Below, in pieces: positions 33,777-42,741 of a DNA stretch of 64,000 bases; position 1 is the stretch's first letter, and each line of letters opens with the position of its first letter. Origin of the DNA: Mangrovibacterium diazotrophicum (GTDB lineage: Bacteria; Bacteroidota; Bacteroidia; Bacteroidales; Prolixibacteraceae). A model generated the notes under the pieces. It was not told the DNA's origin. It searched no databases and worked only from the letters and a program-made list of their open reading frames with translations. A program made the translations under genes and the position numbers. The DNA lies in assembly GCF_003610535.1 (NCBI RefSeq), contig NZ_RAPN01000002.1, positions 372,001-436,000 of the forward strand, read 5' to 3'.

Positions 33777-36365
33777 TTATACTGTTCTAAAAACCAAATC
33801 CTCGTCTTTCAAATCGATCTGTATTTCCTGATCGGCCGAAACCTTACCGGACAAGATCTCTTTCGACAACTCATTCAGCACGTATTTCTGCAATAACCGG
33901 TTCACCGGTCGAGCTCCAAACTGCGGATCGTATCCAACCGTTGCCAGCCATTGAACTGCTTCATCCGAAATACTGATTCGGATATTTTGATTGCCCAATC
34001 GTTTAATGATCCGGTTAAACTGAATCCGAACAATTCCTTTCATGTCCTCACGCCCAAGTGGCGTAAACATGATTGTTTCGTCAATCCGGTTCAGGAATTC
34101 CGGCCGGATGGTTTTCCGTAAAAGGTTCATCACCTGCGCCCGTGTTTGTTCAAAAACCTCCACCCGGTTACTGTCATTCATTCGTTCAAATCCCTCCTGG
34201 ATCAGATGAGATCCAAGATTCGAAGTCATGATAATAATGGTGTTCTTGAAATTCACCAAACGCCCTTTATTGTCAGTCAAACGGCCGTCGTCCAATACCT
34301 GGAGCAGCACATTAAACACATCGGGATGCGCTTTTTCAATTTCGTCGAACAACACAACCGAGTATGGTTTACGCCGAACAGCTTCAGTCAGCTGACCTCC
34401 TTCGTCGTAGCCAACATATCCCGGAGGCGAACCAATCAAACGGGTTACCGAGAATTTTTCCTGGTACTCCGACATGTCGATCCGTGTCATCATATTTTCG
34501 TCGTCGAACAGGTATTCAGCCAGGGCTTTTGCCAGCTCGGTTTTACCAACACCGGTTGTTCCAAGAAAAATAAATGATCCAATCGGTCGCTTTTCGTCCT
34601 GCAAACCGGCACGACTCCTACGAACTGCATCAGCAACTGCACGAATTGCTTCATCCTGGCCAATCACCCGATTATGAAGCTCTTCTTCCAGGTGAAGTAA
34701 CTTTTCGCGTTCGCTTTGAAGCATTTTGCTCACAGGAATACCGGTCCAACGTGCAACAACTTCTGCAATATCTTCAGAATCGACTTCTTCCTTAATCAAT
34801 GAATCGCCCTGAATTTCCTGCAACTCTTTTTGAAGGCGCTCGATTTCAGCTTCAGCTTCTTTGATTTTGCCATAGCGAATTTCAGCTACTTTTCCGTAAT
34901 CGCCCGAACGTTCTGCCTGATCGGCTTCAAACTTGAAGTTTTCGATATCCGTTTTGTTCTGCTGAATGCCATCGATCACCGATTTCTCCATTTCCCATTG
35001 AGCGCGGTAACGCGACTGCTCTTCCTTCAGGTTCGCAATCTCCTCATTCAGCACAGCTAGCTTTGACTCGTCCTTTTCGCGTTTAATGGCCTCACGTTCA
35101 ATTTCGAGTTGCTTGATTTTACGTTCGATTTCGTCCAGTTCTTCCGGTACTGAGTCCATCTCCAAACGCAACTTAGCCGCAGCCTCGTCCATCAGGTCAA
35201 TGGCTTTATCCGGCAGGAAACGATCCGAAATATAGCGTTGCGACAATTCAACCGCTGCGATAATCGCATTATCCTTAATCCGAACTTTGTGGTGCGATTC
35301 GTAACGTTCTTTCAAACCACGCAAAATGGAAATCGCGCTCAACGTGTCTGGTTCGTTCACCATTACTATCTGGAAACGACGCTCCAAGGCTTTGTCCTTT
35401 TCAAAGTATTTTTGATACTCATCCAGCGTAGTTGCACCAATCGAACGCAACTCGCCTCTGGCCAACGCAGGCTTCAGAATATTGGCAGCATCCATTGCTC
35501 CCTCGCCTTTCCCGGCGCCAACCAGCGTGTGAATTTCATCGATAAACAGGATCACCTCTCCATCGGATTTGATTACCTCATTAACGACCGCCTTCAAACG
35601 TTCCTCAAACTCACCTTTGTATTTGGCTCCGGCGATCAACGCTCCCATATCCAAAGAGAAAAGCTGTTTCGACTTCAGGTTTTCGGGAACGTCACCGCGC
35701 ACAATGCGGTGAGCCAAACCTTCAGCAATAGCCGTTTTACCGGTACCTGGTTCTCCAATAAGTACCGGGTTGTTTTTCGTACGGCGCGACAAGATTTGCA
35801 AAACCCGCCGAATCTCGTCATCACGACCGATCACCGGATCGAGCTTCCCGCTGCGGGCACGTTCGTTCAGGTTGATGGCAAAACGGCTCAACGAGTTGAA
35901 CTGATCTTCGGCAGTCTGGCTTTCCACTTTTGCACCTTTCCGCAATTCATTAATGGCAGCCTCCAGATCCTTCCGATTCACGCCGTTATCTTTCAACATA
36001 CTGGCAATGGTGTCTCCCCCATCAAGCAAACCCAATAAAATGTGTTCGACCGATACAAACTGGTCACCCATTTTTTTAGAATGCTCCAGTGCCTTTTGCA
36101 AAACCTTGTTTGCAGTCGACGATAAATATTGTTCACCACCGGTCACTTTCGGATAGCCGTCGACAACACGATCGAGTGCCTGTTGAAAAACCGGAACATT
36201 AACCCCCAGTTTTTTCAAAAGGAATCCCGAAATATTTTCTGCTGCGTGAAGCAAGCCTTTTAATATATGTCCGCTTTCTATAGCTTGCTGCTGCTTGCCC
36301 TGCGCTACTTCGAAAGCATGCTGCAGAGCTTCCTGCGATTTAATTGTGAAATTATTAAAGTTCAT
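33777..36365 (-). CDS. clpB: ATP-dependent chaperone ClpB
   Basis: An 862-residue Hsp100 disaggregase with the full family layout: Clp N domain (1-145), first AAA+ module (Walker [10 protein letters not shown] near 206), a coiled-coil middle domain (about 410-525, Glu/Lys-rich), second AAA+ module (Walker [10 protein letters not shown] near 605, Walker [13 protein letters not shown]) and the C-terminal D2-small domain. Works with DnaK to dissolve protein aggregates. The middle domain and the lack of a ClpP-binding loop separate it from ClpA/ClpC. The upstream region holds two palindromes and the tandem small-RNA-like units. Confidence 0.98.
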   Translation of the reverse strand: MNFNNFTIKSQEALQHAFEVAQGKQQQAIESGHILKGLLHAAENISGFLLKKLGVNVPVFQQALDRVVDGYPKVTGGEQYLSSTANKVLQKALEHSKKMGDQFVSVEHILLGLLDGGDTIASMLKDNGVNRKDLEAAINELRKGAKVESQTAEDQFNSLSRFAINLNERARSGKLDPVIGRDDEIRRVLQILSRRTKNNPVLIGEPGTGKTAIAEGLAHRIVRGDVPENLKSKQLFSLDMGALIAGAKYKGEFEERLKAVVNEVIKSDGEVILFIDEIHTLVGAGKGEGAMDAANILKPALARGELRSIGATTLDEYQKYFEKDKALERRFQIVMVNEPDTLSAISILRGLKERYESHHKVRIKDNAIIAAVELSQRYISDRFLPDKAIDLMDEAAAKLRLEMDSVPEELDEIERKIKQLEIEREAIKREKDESKLAVLNEEIANLKEEQSRYRAQWEMEKSVIDGIQQNKTDIENFKFEADQAERSGDYGKVAEIRYGKIKEAEAEIERLQKELQEIQGDSLIKEEVDSEDIAEVVARWTGIPVSKMLQSEREKLLHLEEELHNRVIGQDEAIRAVADAVRRSRAGLQDEKRPIGSFIFLGTTGVGKTELAKALAEYLFDDENMMTRIDMSEYQEKFSVTRLIGSPPGYVGYDEGGQLTEAVRRKPYSVVLFDEIEKAHPDVFNVLLQVLDDGRLTDNKGRLVNFKNTIIIMTSNLGSHLIQEGFERMNDSNRVEVFEQTRAQVMNLLRKTIRPEFLNRIDETIMFTPLGREDMKGIVRIQFNRIIKRLGNQNIRISISDEAVQWLATVGYDPQFGARPVNRLLQKYVLNELSKEILSGKVSADQEIQIDLKDEDLVFRTV

Positions 36366-36472
36366 AGTTTCTCCTTTCTACTGTAAAATCTACTTTCCGA
36401 TCATTAATAACCCGTAATCTTACGCAGCGAACTGATCAATTTAGAGACCATAGAGAGTCGAAGTATTATGAT

Positions 36473-36521
36473 AAGACAATTTGTCTTGATTTGAGAAACG
36501 AAGCTGAAAATACGTCGTATT
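36473..36521. promoter_or_regulatory. Two palindromes upstream of clpB
   Basis: AAGACAA-T-TTGTCTT (36473-36487) and AATACG-T-CGTATT (36509-36521) are both perfect inverted repeats around a central T, 108-156 bp upstream of the clpB start codon. Neither matches the CIRCE consensus of HrcA. They are candidate operators for heat-shock control of clpB; no exact TAnnTTTG element was found in this stretch. Confidence 0.45.
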
Positions 36522-36560
36522 ATAGGAAAGCGCGAGCGAACTTTTGTCAGTTTAGAGCAT

Positions 36561-36642
36561 AAAAAAAGGATGGTGTCCCATCCTTTTTCTTAACCAAACT
36601 TATCTCTATGAAAAAATTATGCTTATTACTTTGCTCATTGTC
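36561..36642 (-). ncRNA. Putative small RNA, unit 1 of 3
   Basis: On the minus strand, the -7 element TATCTTTG at 36648-36655 is followed by about 80 nt ending in a strong intrinsic terminator (GGATGG-GACA-CCATCC then T7). No good open frame exists in that direction. The segment CATAGAGATAAGTTTGGTTAAG region is shared with unit 2. A TTG lies 24 nt upstream of the -7 box, longer than the usual spacing. Promoter plus terminator spacing suggests a short independent transcript; not matched to any known RNA family. Confidence 0.5.
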
Positions 36643-36785
36643 TATTACAAAGATACGCTGTCATTCAGTTAAGAGATGACAAGCAATGTTAACAAACGTT
36701 ATAAATCGTCTTAACTGGTAATTTGAAAAAGGATTCATCATGTGTTTGGAAAGAAATATTTAGGTGCATCTCAAAGTAAACACAT

Positions 36786-36871
36786 AAAAAAAAGGATGGG
36801 GGTCCATCCTTTTATACTTAACCAAACCTATCTCTATGAAAAAAATTATGCTTATTACTTTGCTTATTGTC
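36786..36871 (-). ncRNA. Putative small RNA, unit 2 of 3
   Basis: Same layout as unit 1: -7 element TATCTTTG at 36877-36884, a transcript of about 85 nt, and a terminator GGATGG / CCATCC followed by T8. The stem sequence and the central segment are conserved between units 1 and 2 while bases in loops and spacer vary, as expected if the RNA is under selection. Confidence 0.5.
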
Positions 36872-37009
36872 TTTTACAAAGATACGTTGTCTCTCAGTTA
36901 AGAGATGACAAGCAACGTTAACAAACGTTAATTTACAACTAATAACTCCCCGAGTTATGATAAAATAAATCATTATTAAGCCAGCTAACGGGCCAAAAAC
37001 GGGTTCAAT

Positions 37010-37087
37010 AAAAAAGAAGGATTTCCTCCTCCTTCTCAATATAATCCTACATCAATGAAAAAATTAAGGCTTCCGTCTTATTTTTTT
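37010..37087 (-). ncRNA. Putative small RNA, unit 3 of 3 (diverged)
   Basis: A third unit with the same order of elements but different sequence: -7 element TATATTTG at 37093-37100, about 78 nt, and a hairpin GAAGGA / TCCTTC followed by T6 on the minus strand. A GTTAAC block and a TTTG lie at the same distance upstream as in units 1 and 2. Its relationship to the other two is inferred from layout. Confidence 0.35.
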
Positions 37088-37306
37088 CAACTCAAATATA
37101 CACCGCACTTTTGTTACGAAGCCTCAAACAAGGTTAACAAGACTAAAATGGAAATTTGAACCGGAAAGAACCCGAAAATATAGCAATTGAAATTGATTTT
37201 TTCAACATAAACATATTGCAAAACATACCCGATAATCCCCTTAAAATCAATAGCTGTACAACAGCTTTTGTCTCCAAACAGATTCTTCAGATTTAAAAAA
37301 ATTACG

Positions 37307-37320
37307 GTTACATTAGTAAC
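37307..37320. promoter_or_regulatory. Palindrome upstream of ppdK
   Basis: GTTACATTAGTAAC is a perfect 5+4+5 inverted repeat about 49 bp upstream of the ppdK ATG, in promoter-like position. It is a candidate operator; I cannot name the regulator. Confidence 0.4.
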
Positions 37321-37368
37321 TCAAAAATTGACTTTACTTAATAATCCAATCAACCAAAAACTAAAATT

Positions 37369-40071
37369 ATGGCAAAATACGTTTATACTTTTGGAAACGG
37401 AAAAGCCGAAGGAAAGGCAGATATGAAGAATCTGCTGGGTGGAAAAGGAGCGAATTTAGCAGAGATGAACCTAATCGGTGTTCCAGTGCCTCCGGGCTTT
37501 ACAATCACAACCGAAGTTTGCACAATTTACAATCAAGAGGGCCGGGATGCTGCCGTTGCAGCCATTAAGCCCGAAGTTGAAAAAGCCGTAGCCCTCATTG
37601 AAGAACTGACCGCTACAAAATTTGGAGATAAAGATAATCCCTGTTTAGTTTCTGTACGATCCGGTGCGCGGGTTTCCATGCCCGGGATGATGGACACTGT
37701 TTTGAACCTCGGGTTGAATGACCTCGCAGTTCAGGGTGTTGCCAAGAAGTCGGGCAACGAACGTTTCGCCTGGGACTCATACCGCCGCTTCGTACAAATG
37801 TACGGCGACGTGGTTTTAGGGATGAAACCGGAAAGTAAAGAAGACATCGATCCGTTTGAGGCGATCATGGATTCGCTGAAAGAAGATAAAGGCATTGAAC
37901 TCGATACTGATTTTTCAACCGAAGACCTGCAGCAACTGGTTGTTCTGTTTAAGCAAGCTGTTTTAAAAGTAACCGGCAAAAGCTTCCCCGACGATCCCTG
38001 GGAACAACTATGGGGAGCCGTTTACGCTGTATTCGACAGTTGGATGAACGACCGTGCCATCTATTACCGCAAGTTAAACGCGATCCCGGCTGAATGGGGA
38101 ACAGCGGTTAACGTGCAGGCGATGGTATTCGGCAACATGGGTAACTCGTCAGCTACGGGAGTTGCGTTTACCCGCGATGCCGGAACCGGTGAAGATATTT
38201 TCAATGGTGAATACCTGATAAACGCACAGGGTGAAGACGTTGTGGCCGGTATCCGTACGCCACAGCAGATTACCTTGGAAGGAAGTAAACGTTGGGCAGA
38301 ATTGGCTGGCATTGATGAAGAACTACGCAAATCACATTTCCCCTCACTGGAAGAAACCATGCCCGGACTTTACGCCGAACTAAATTCGGTTCAGGAAAAA
38401 CTAGAAGATCATTACCGTGACATGCAGGATCTGGAATTTACCATCCAGGAAGGCAAATTATGGCTGCTTCAAACTCGCAACGGGAAACGTACAGGAGCAG
38501 CCATGGTCAAAATTGCCGTCGACATGCTGGAGCAAGGAATGATCGATAAAAAAACAGCCTTGAAACGTATTGAGCCCAACAAACTCGACGAATTATTGCA
38601 CCCTGTTTTCGACAAGGAAGCCATGAAACGTGCTACAATCCTGGCCAAAGGTCTTCCGGCATCTCCGGGCGCTGCAACCGGCCAAATCGTGTTCTTCGCC
38701 GATGAAGCATCGAAATACGAATCGTCAGTCCTGGTTCGTATCGAAACCTCACCCGAAGATTTGGAAGGGATGAACATTGCCCGCGGCATTTTGACCGCCC
38801 GTGGAGGGATGACCTCACACGCTGCGGTCGTAGCCCGTGGAATGGGTAAATGCTGCGTTTCGGGTGCCGGCACAGTTCGCATCGACTATCGAGCCCGCAC
38901 CATGACTGTTTCCGGGAAAGTTTTAAAAGAAGGTGACTGGATCTCGCTGAACGGCTCTACCGGAGAAGTTTGCGAAGGTAAAGTGGCTACTCAAAATCCG
39001 GATCTGGGAGGCGATTTCGGAAAAATCATGGATTTGGCTGATGAGTTTACCAGGATGACTGTTCGCACCAATGCCGATACACCACACGATGCTCAAGTTG
39101 CCAGCAAGTTCGGCGCAAAAGGTATTGGGCTTTGCCGTACCGAGCACATGTTCTTCGAAGGAGAACGCATAAAGGCAATGCGCGAAATGATTTTGGCAAA
39201 CAATACTGCCGACCGTGAAAAAGCTTTAGCCAAACTGCTGCCTTACCAAAGAAGCGACTTCGAGGGTATTTTCGAAGCGATGGCTGGTTACGGTGTTACC
39301 GTTCGTTTACTCGACCCTCCATTGCACGAGTTTGTTCCGCACAACGCATCTGCTCAACAGGAATTAGCAGAAGAAATGGGTATTACAATGGACGCCATTT
39401 TATCGAAGATTGAAGACCTGTCCGAATTCAACCCGATGCTTGGCCACCGTGGTTGCCGTTTGGGAATCACCTACCCGGAAATTACAGCCATGCAGGCCAG
39501 AGCTATTATTGAAGCTGCACTTAACCTGAAGAAAAAAGGAATCGACGCCAAACCTGAAATTATGGTTCCGCTGGTTGGTACCATCGCTGAGCTGAAAAAC
39601 CAGGCTGCGATTATCCGTCAGACTGCAGAAAAAGTCTTCGAAGAAAAAGGCGATAAAATTGACTTCCTGCTGGGAACAATGATCGAGATTCCGCGTGCTG
39701 CACTAACCGCTGACCTGATTGCAGAAGAAGCAGAATTCTTCTCTTTCGGCACAAACGACCTCACGCAAATGACTTTCGGTTATTCTCGCGACGACGCCGG
39801 CAAATTCTTACCGGACTACCTCGACAAAGGAATTCTGAAAAATGATCCGTTCCAGGTGCTCGACCAAACCGGTGTCGGTCAGCTGGTAAAAATGGGAGTT
39901 GAAAAAGGACGTTCATCCAAACCAAAACTGAAAGTAGGCATTTGCGGCGAACACGGTGGTGAACCTAGTTCCGTGATGTTCTGCGACAGTGTTGGGCTCG
40001 ACTACGTAAGCTGCTCACCTTATCGCGTACCGATTGCTCGGGTTGCCGCAGCTCTGGCAAACATTTCTTAG
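37369..40071 (+). CDS. ppdK: Pyruvate, phosphate dikinase
   Basis: A 900-residue enzyme interconverting pyruvate, ATP and phosphate with phosphoenolpyruvate, AMP and pyrophosphate. Domain order is typical: N-terminal ATP-grasp domain (LLGGKGANLAEM at 22, SVRSGARVSMPGMMDTVLNLG near 90), the swivelling phospho-histidine domain (GGMTSHAAVVARGMGKCCVSG centred on the catalytic His near 478) and a C-terminal PEP-binding TIM barrel (GLCRTEHMFF, GICGEHGGEPSSV with the catalytic Cys/His-rich end). In anaerobic Bacteroidota it serves glycolysis or gluconeogenesis with pyrophosphate economy. Single gene with its own terminator. Confidence 0.98.
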   Translation: MAKYVYTFGNGKAEGKADMKNLLGGKGANLAEMNLIGVPVPPGFTITTEVCTIYNQEGRDAAVAAIKPEVEKAVALIEELTATKFGDKDNPCLVSVRSGARVSMPGMMDTVLNLGLNDLAVQGVAKKSGNERFAWDSYRRFVQMYGDVVLGMKPESKEDIDPFEAIMDSLKEDKGIELDTDFSTEDLQQLVVLFKQAVLKVTGKSFPDDPWEQLWGAVYAVFDSWMNDRAIYYRKLNAIPAEWGTAVNVQAMVFGNMGNSSATGVAFTRDAGTGEDIFNGEYLINAQGEDVVAGIRTPQQITLEGSKRWAELAGIDEELRKSHFPSLEETMPGLYAELNSVQEKLEDHYRDMQDLEFTIQEGKLWLLQTRNGKRTGAAMVKIAVDMLEQGMIDKKTALKRIEPNKLDELLHPVFDKEAMKRATILAKGLPASPGAATGQIVFFADEASKYESSVLVRIETSPEDLEGMNIARGILTARGGMTSHAAVVARGMGKCCVSGAGTVRIDYRARTMTVSGKVLKEGDWISLNGSTGEVCEGKVATQNPDLGGDFGKIMDLADEFTRMTVRTNADTPHDAQVASKFGAKGIGLCRTEHMFFEGERIKAMREMILANNTADREKALAKLLPYQRSDFEGIFEAMAGYGVTVRLLDPPLHEFVPHNASAQQELAEEMGITMDAILSKIEDLSEFNPMLGHRGCRLGITYPEITAMQARAIIEAALNLKKKGIDAKPEIMVPLVGTIAELKNQAAIIRQTAEKVFEEKGDKIDFLLGTMIEIPRAALTADLIAEEAEFFSFGTNDLTQMTFGYSRDDAGKFLPDYLDKGILKNDPFQVLDQTGVGQLVKMGVEKGRSSKPKLKVGICGEHGGEPSSVMFCDSVGLDYVSCSPYRVPIARVAAALANIS

Positions 40072-40096
40072 TAAATCGACTCATTCAAAAATAGAG

Positions 40097-40128
40097 AAAG
40101 CCGCTTTCCCTCTGGAAGGCGGCTTTTG
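40097..40128 (+). terminator. Intrinsic terminator of ppdK
   Basis: AAAGCCGCTTTCC / GGAAGGCGGCTTT, a 13-bp stem with one wobble pair and a 4-nt loop, followed by TTTTG. It starts 26 bp after the ppdK stop codon. Confidence 0.88.
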
Positions 40129-40184
40129 TTTTGAGTATTAACGTATAGAATGTGGAATGAAAGATAAAATTTCTTTTTTGGGCA

Positions 40185-40610
40185 TCAAAGCAAGGTAGCT
40201 TCCATGCTGACATCAATGGCCGACAAGGCTTGCGACACCGGGCAACCAACCTTTGCTTGCTCGGCAATTTCAAAAAACTTCTCTTCTGAAATTCCCGGCA
40301 CCACAGCCTGAACAACCAGGTGACTTCCGGTAATTCTAAAGCCACCATCTACTGAATCCAGCTTGACTTCGGCCGTTGTTGCTACTTTTTCAGGTTCGTA
40401 ACCTGCCTCGCTGAGCATGTTTGAGAAAGCCATCGAGAAACAGCCTGCATGAGCAGCACCGATCAACATTTCAGGGTTCGCTCCTTCCCCTTCCTCAAAT
40501 CGAGATTTAAAACTGAACGGGAAATTGGTTTTACTTTCTTCGAATCCCATTTCACCTGTACCTTTTTTCAAATTCCCTTCCCAAGTTGCATGTGCTTTAT
40601 TGATTTTCAT
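40185..40610 (-). CDS. OsmC family peroxiredoxin
   Basis: A 141-residue protein from the ATG at 40610 (MKINKAHATWEG), the normal OsmC start; the longer frame to 40679 adds a tail unlike the family. The two redox cysteines are visible in AHAGCFSMAFSNML (near 57) and VGCPVSQALSAI (near 124). OsmC/Ohr proteins reduce organic hydroperoxides. The YEPEKVATTAEVKLD segment places it in the OsmC rather than Ohr group. Single gene. Confidence 0.93.
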   Translation of the reverse strand: MKINKAHATWEGNLKKGTGEMGFEESKTNFPFSFKSRFEEGEGANPEMLIGAAHAGCFSMAFSNMLSEAGYEPEKVATTAEVKLDSVDGGFRITGSHLVVQAVVPGISEEKFFEIAEQAKVGCPVSQALSAIDVSMEATLL

Positions 40611-40826
40611 GACGTAGATTTTTAGACTTCTACCCGCAAAGAAGCAATCCCGGTGCCAAAATGCGGAGAGAATAGTCACGCTATTTTACAAATCACTAAA
40701 ATGCAATGCATTACGTTAAAACCCGTTCAAAAATACCGTTTCAAAACGTCACGTTTCATTCAGCCATAACGTGGTCAAACCGCCACAGAAAGCTTATTTT
40801 CGAGGGAGACGCTCCACACTTGACAC

Positions 40827-40868
40827 AAAAAAAAAGCCGGCGGCGAATCCCCCAATTCACCAGCCGGC
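40827..40868 (-). terminator. Intrinsic terminator
   Basis: GCCGGC (40836-40841) pairs with GCCGGC (40863-40868), extended by GGCGAAT / ATTCACC inside; nine T residues follow on the minus strand. It lies 29 bp past the end of the DUF6515-like gene. Confidence 0.9.
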
Positions 40869-40896
40869 ACGATAAGTAAACTATCGACTTAAAATC

Positions 40897-41433
40897 TTAA
40901 AACCTGGCAGAAAAGCTCACATTAAACTGTGGAGCTAATCGGTACCCGTGTCCGCAGCGTTCAAACATCATATCGCCTACCCGAAAATACAGATGACCTC
41001 CATAGTGCACTCTTTCATATCGCCCGGGTAAAGTAGCGAATACGTAGCCGGACGGCATCGCGATCTGCACATATCCTACTTGCGGGTAATAAGAATAATA
41101 GTGGCCCGAGTGGTAGTAGACATCTCCTTGGGTATGTCTCAAATGCACTGGTGCGGAGCTAAACTGGCGATAAACATTTCCGTATCGCGGATGACGGTAC
41201 GCGTATCGCTCGTTTTCATAATGACGCTGCACTGGCTTGCGATCATAATACCTGTGATCATCGTATTTATAGGATTTATTCGCATATTTTTGACGATCAT
41301 TCTTCTTGTATTTGTACTCCTTCTTATTTCCCTTGTGCGAATCATTCCGTTCAGCCTGAACCGAAAAACTACTTAGACCTAATCCCAACATCAACGTAAC
41401 TGCTACTATCTGAAATTTATTCGGTGCTTTCAT
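40897..41433 (-). CDS. Exported Tyr/His-rich protein, DUF6515-like
   Basis: A 178-residue protein from the ATG at 41433, chosen because a clear signal peptide follows (about 1-28, MLGLGLSSFSVQAE); the longer frame adds an unlikely extension. The middle is very rich in Tyr, His, Lys and Arg (residues 29-80). The C-terminal part shows repeated G-x-x-Y/H patterns (DVYYHSGHYYSYYPQVGYV, PGRYERVHYGGHLYF) resembling DUF6515 proteins of Bacteroidota. Periplasmic or surface-located; function unknown. Confidence 0.75.
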   Translation of the reverse strand: MKAPNKFQIVAVTLMLGLGLSSFSVQAERNDSHKGNKKEYKYKKNDRQKYANKSYKYDDHRYYDRKPVQRHYENERYAYRHPRYGNVYRQFSSAPVHLRHTQGDVYYHSGHYYSYYPQVGYVQIAMPSGYVFATLPGRYERVHYGGHLYFRVGDMMFERCGHGYRLAPQFNVSFSARF

Positions 41434-41582
41434 GACTTTAAAGTTTACAGGTTTAACAATAAATTGTTTGTCTCTTTTACCGGTATAAGCTATCCAGTGA
41501 AATGCAAACGACATGCCAAAATAGAAAAACACTACCAATCAACCACTTGCACTCAGTATATTTGCACTGTTTTTTCAAACCA

Positions 41583-41616
41583 TTGTGAGGAGAATGCAAA
41601 TAGAATGTTATTTTTG
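41583..41616 (+). promoter_or_regulatory. ruvX promoter
   Basis: -33 TTG at 41583-41585 and -7 TATTTTTG at 41609-41616 (exact TAnnTTTG), 23 nt apart. The predicted start point near 41622 lies about 12 nt before the GTG at 41634, supporting that start rather than the TTG at 41625. Confidence 0.55.
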
Positions 41617-41633
41617 CAGCAAATTTGAAGCAG

Positions 41634-42053
41634 GTGGCACGTATTTTAGCAATCGATTTTGGAAAGAAACGCGTTGGATTGGCAGTAACCGACCCCTTGC
41701 AACTTATTGCAAGTAAGTTAACCACTGTCCCCAGTCACCAGATTTTTGACTTTCTGAAAGATTACTTCCAGAAAGAACAGGTTGAAAAGGTGATTATCGG
41801 TTACCCGTTGCAGATGAACAATGAAGCATCGGAAGCCGTTTTGTATATCAATCCGTTTTTGAAGCGCTTCCAAAAGTTGTACCCGGACATGCCCTTAGAA
41901 CAAGTAGATGAACGATTTACGTCGCGAATGGCATTCCAGACAATGATTGACGCTGGTTTAAAAAAGAAAGACAGACAGAACAAAGCAACGATTGATGCTG
42001 TTAGTGCAACAATTATTTTGCAGTCGTATTTAGAACAAAAAAAATTCAGATAA
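41634..42053 (+). CDS. ruvX: Holliday junction resolvase RuvX (YqgF)
   Basis: A 139-residue RNase H-fold protein from the GTG at 41634 (ARILAIDFGKKRVGLAV), the normal family start. Acidic catalytic residues are seen in AIDFG (near 7), VDERFTS (near 97) and IDAVSATIIL (near 122). YqgF/RuvX is implicated in 16S rRNA 5' processing and in resolving junctions; the physiological role differs between species. Its TAA stop overlaps the def ATG by one base, so the two genes are translationally coupled. Confidence 0.92.
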   Translation: MARILAIDFGKKRVGLAVTDPLQLIASKLTTVPSHQIFDFLKDYFQKEQVEKVIIGYPLQMNNEASEAVLYINPFLKRFQKLYPDMPLEQVDERFTSRMAFQTMIDAGLKKKDRQNKATIDAVSATIILQSYLEQKKFR

Positions 42054-42616
42054 TGATTTACCCGATTACTGTTTACGGTGAGCCTTTGTTACGAAAAGTA
42101 GCGAAACCTATTGATAAAGATTATCCTGGCTTTGACCAATTGGTGAAAGACATGTTTGAGACCATGTACCACTCGGACGGTGTAGGACTGGCCGCTCCTC
42201 AAATCGGGTTGTCTATCCGTATGTTTGTTATTGATGCATCGGCTGCAGCCGATGAAGAACCGGAATTGGAAGGCTTCAAGAAAGCGTTCATCAATCCTGA
42301 GATTATCGAGTTTAAAGGTGACGAATGGATTATGAATGAAGGTTGCCTGAGCTTGCCGGAGATTCGCGAGGATGTTTCGAGACCGGAATTCGTAAAAATC
42401 AAATACTACGACGAAAACTTCGTTGAGCATATTGAAGAGTACGGTGGTTTTGCAGCCCGAGTCATTCAACACGAATACGACCACCTGGAAGGAAAGCTCT
42501 TAATCGACTACCTGAGCCCGTTGAAAAAACGAATGCTTAAAAGTCGACTGACCAATATCACCAAAGGAAAGGTGAAAACGAGCTACCGGATCATCATTCC
42601 CGGAACAAAAAAATAA
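42053..42616 (+). CDS. def: Peptide deformylase
   Basis: A 187-residue iron/zinc metalloenzyme that removes the formyl group from new N-termini. All three signature motifs are present: GVGLAAPQIGLS near 44, EGCLSLPEI near 102 and QHEYDHLEGKL near 143, giving the Cys and two His metal ligands and the catalytic Glu. It overlaps ruvX by one base. The stretch EELEGFKKAF region has a short insert typical of Bacteroidota enzymes. Confidence 0.97.
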   Translation: MIYPITVYGEPLLRKVAKPIDKDYPGFDQLVKDMFETMYHSDGVGLAAPQIGLSIRMFVIDASAAADEEPELEGFKKAFINPEIIEFKGDEWIMNEGCLSLPEIREDVSRPEFVKIKYYDENFVEHIEEYGGFAARVIQHEYDHLEGKLLIDYLSPLKKRMLKSRLTNITKGKVKTSYRIIIPGTKK

Positions 42617-42630
42617 CGCTTCATGATAAA

Positions 42631-42663
42631 AACGACGGGGTTCTTCATCAGAATCCCGTCGTT
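42631..42663. terminator. Terminator-like hairpin after def
   Basis: AACGACGGGGTTCT and AGAATCCCGTCGTT form a 14-bp stem with one mismatch. On the plus strand it lacks a T run; on the minus strand five T residues follow. It may still end or stabilise the ruvX-def transcript. Confidence 0.5.
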
Positions 42664-42741
42664 CATCAAATAGGCGCCCCAAGCCACTGGAATTCAATCC
42701 TATTTTTACTGTAACTTATAGTTTATTTGCGAGTTACGGTG

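Larger units (their letters stand above)
36561..36930 (-). repeat. Direct repeat of about 141-145 bp
   Basis: Two copies, 36561-36701 and 36786-36930, match over their whole length with about one difference per seven to ten bases, by eye. Each contains, on the minus strand, a GTTAAC block, a -7 box TATCTTTG, a conserved CATAGAGATA(A/G)GTTTGGTTAAG segment and a terminator hairpin. Between them is an 84-bp unrelated spacer. The whole non-coding region 36366-37368 holds nothing else that looks like a gene. Confidence 0.85.

Noticed and set aside
35238-36038. 266-codon frame antisense to clpB
   Set aside because: Shadow of the highly conserved clpB coding strand; its translation has no family resemblance.
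36818-37039. 73-codon frame on the minus strand in the clpB-ppdK spacer
   Set aside because: It runs through a terminator hairpin and the repeat unit, has no family features and is not conserved in the other repeat.
40611-40679. 23-codon extension of the OsmC protein
   Set aside because: The added residues do not resemble the family, and the ATG at 40610 gives the standard length.
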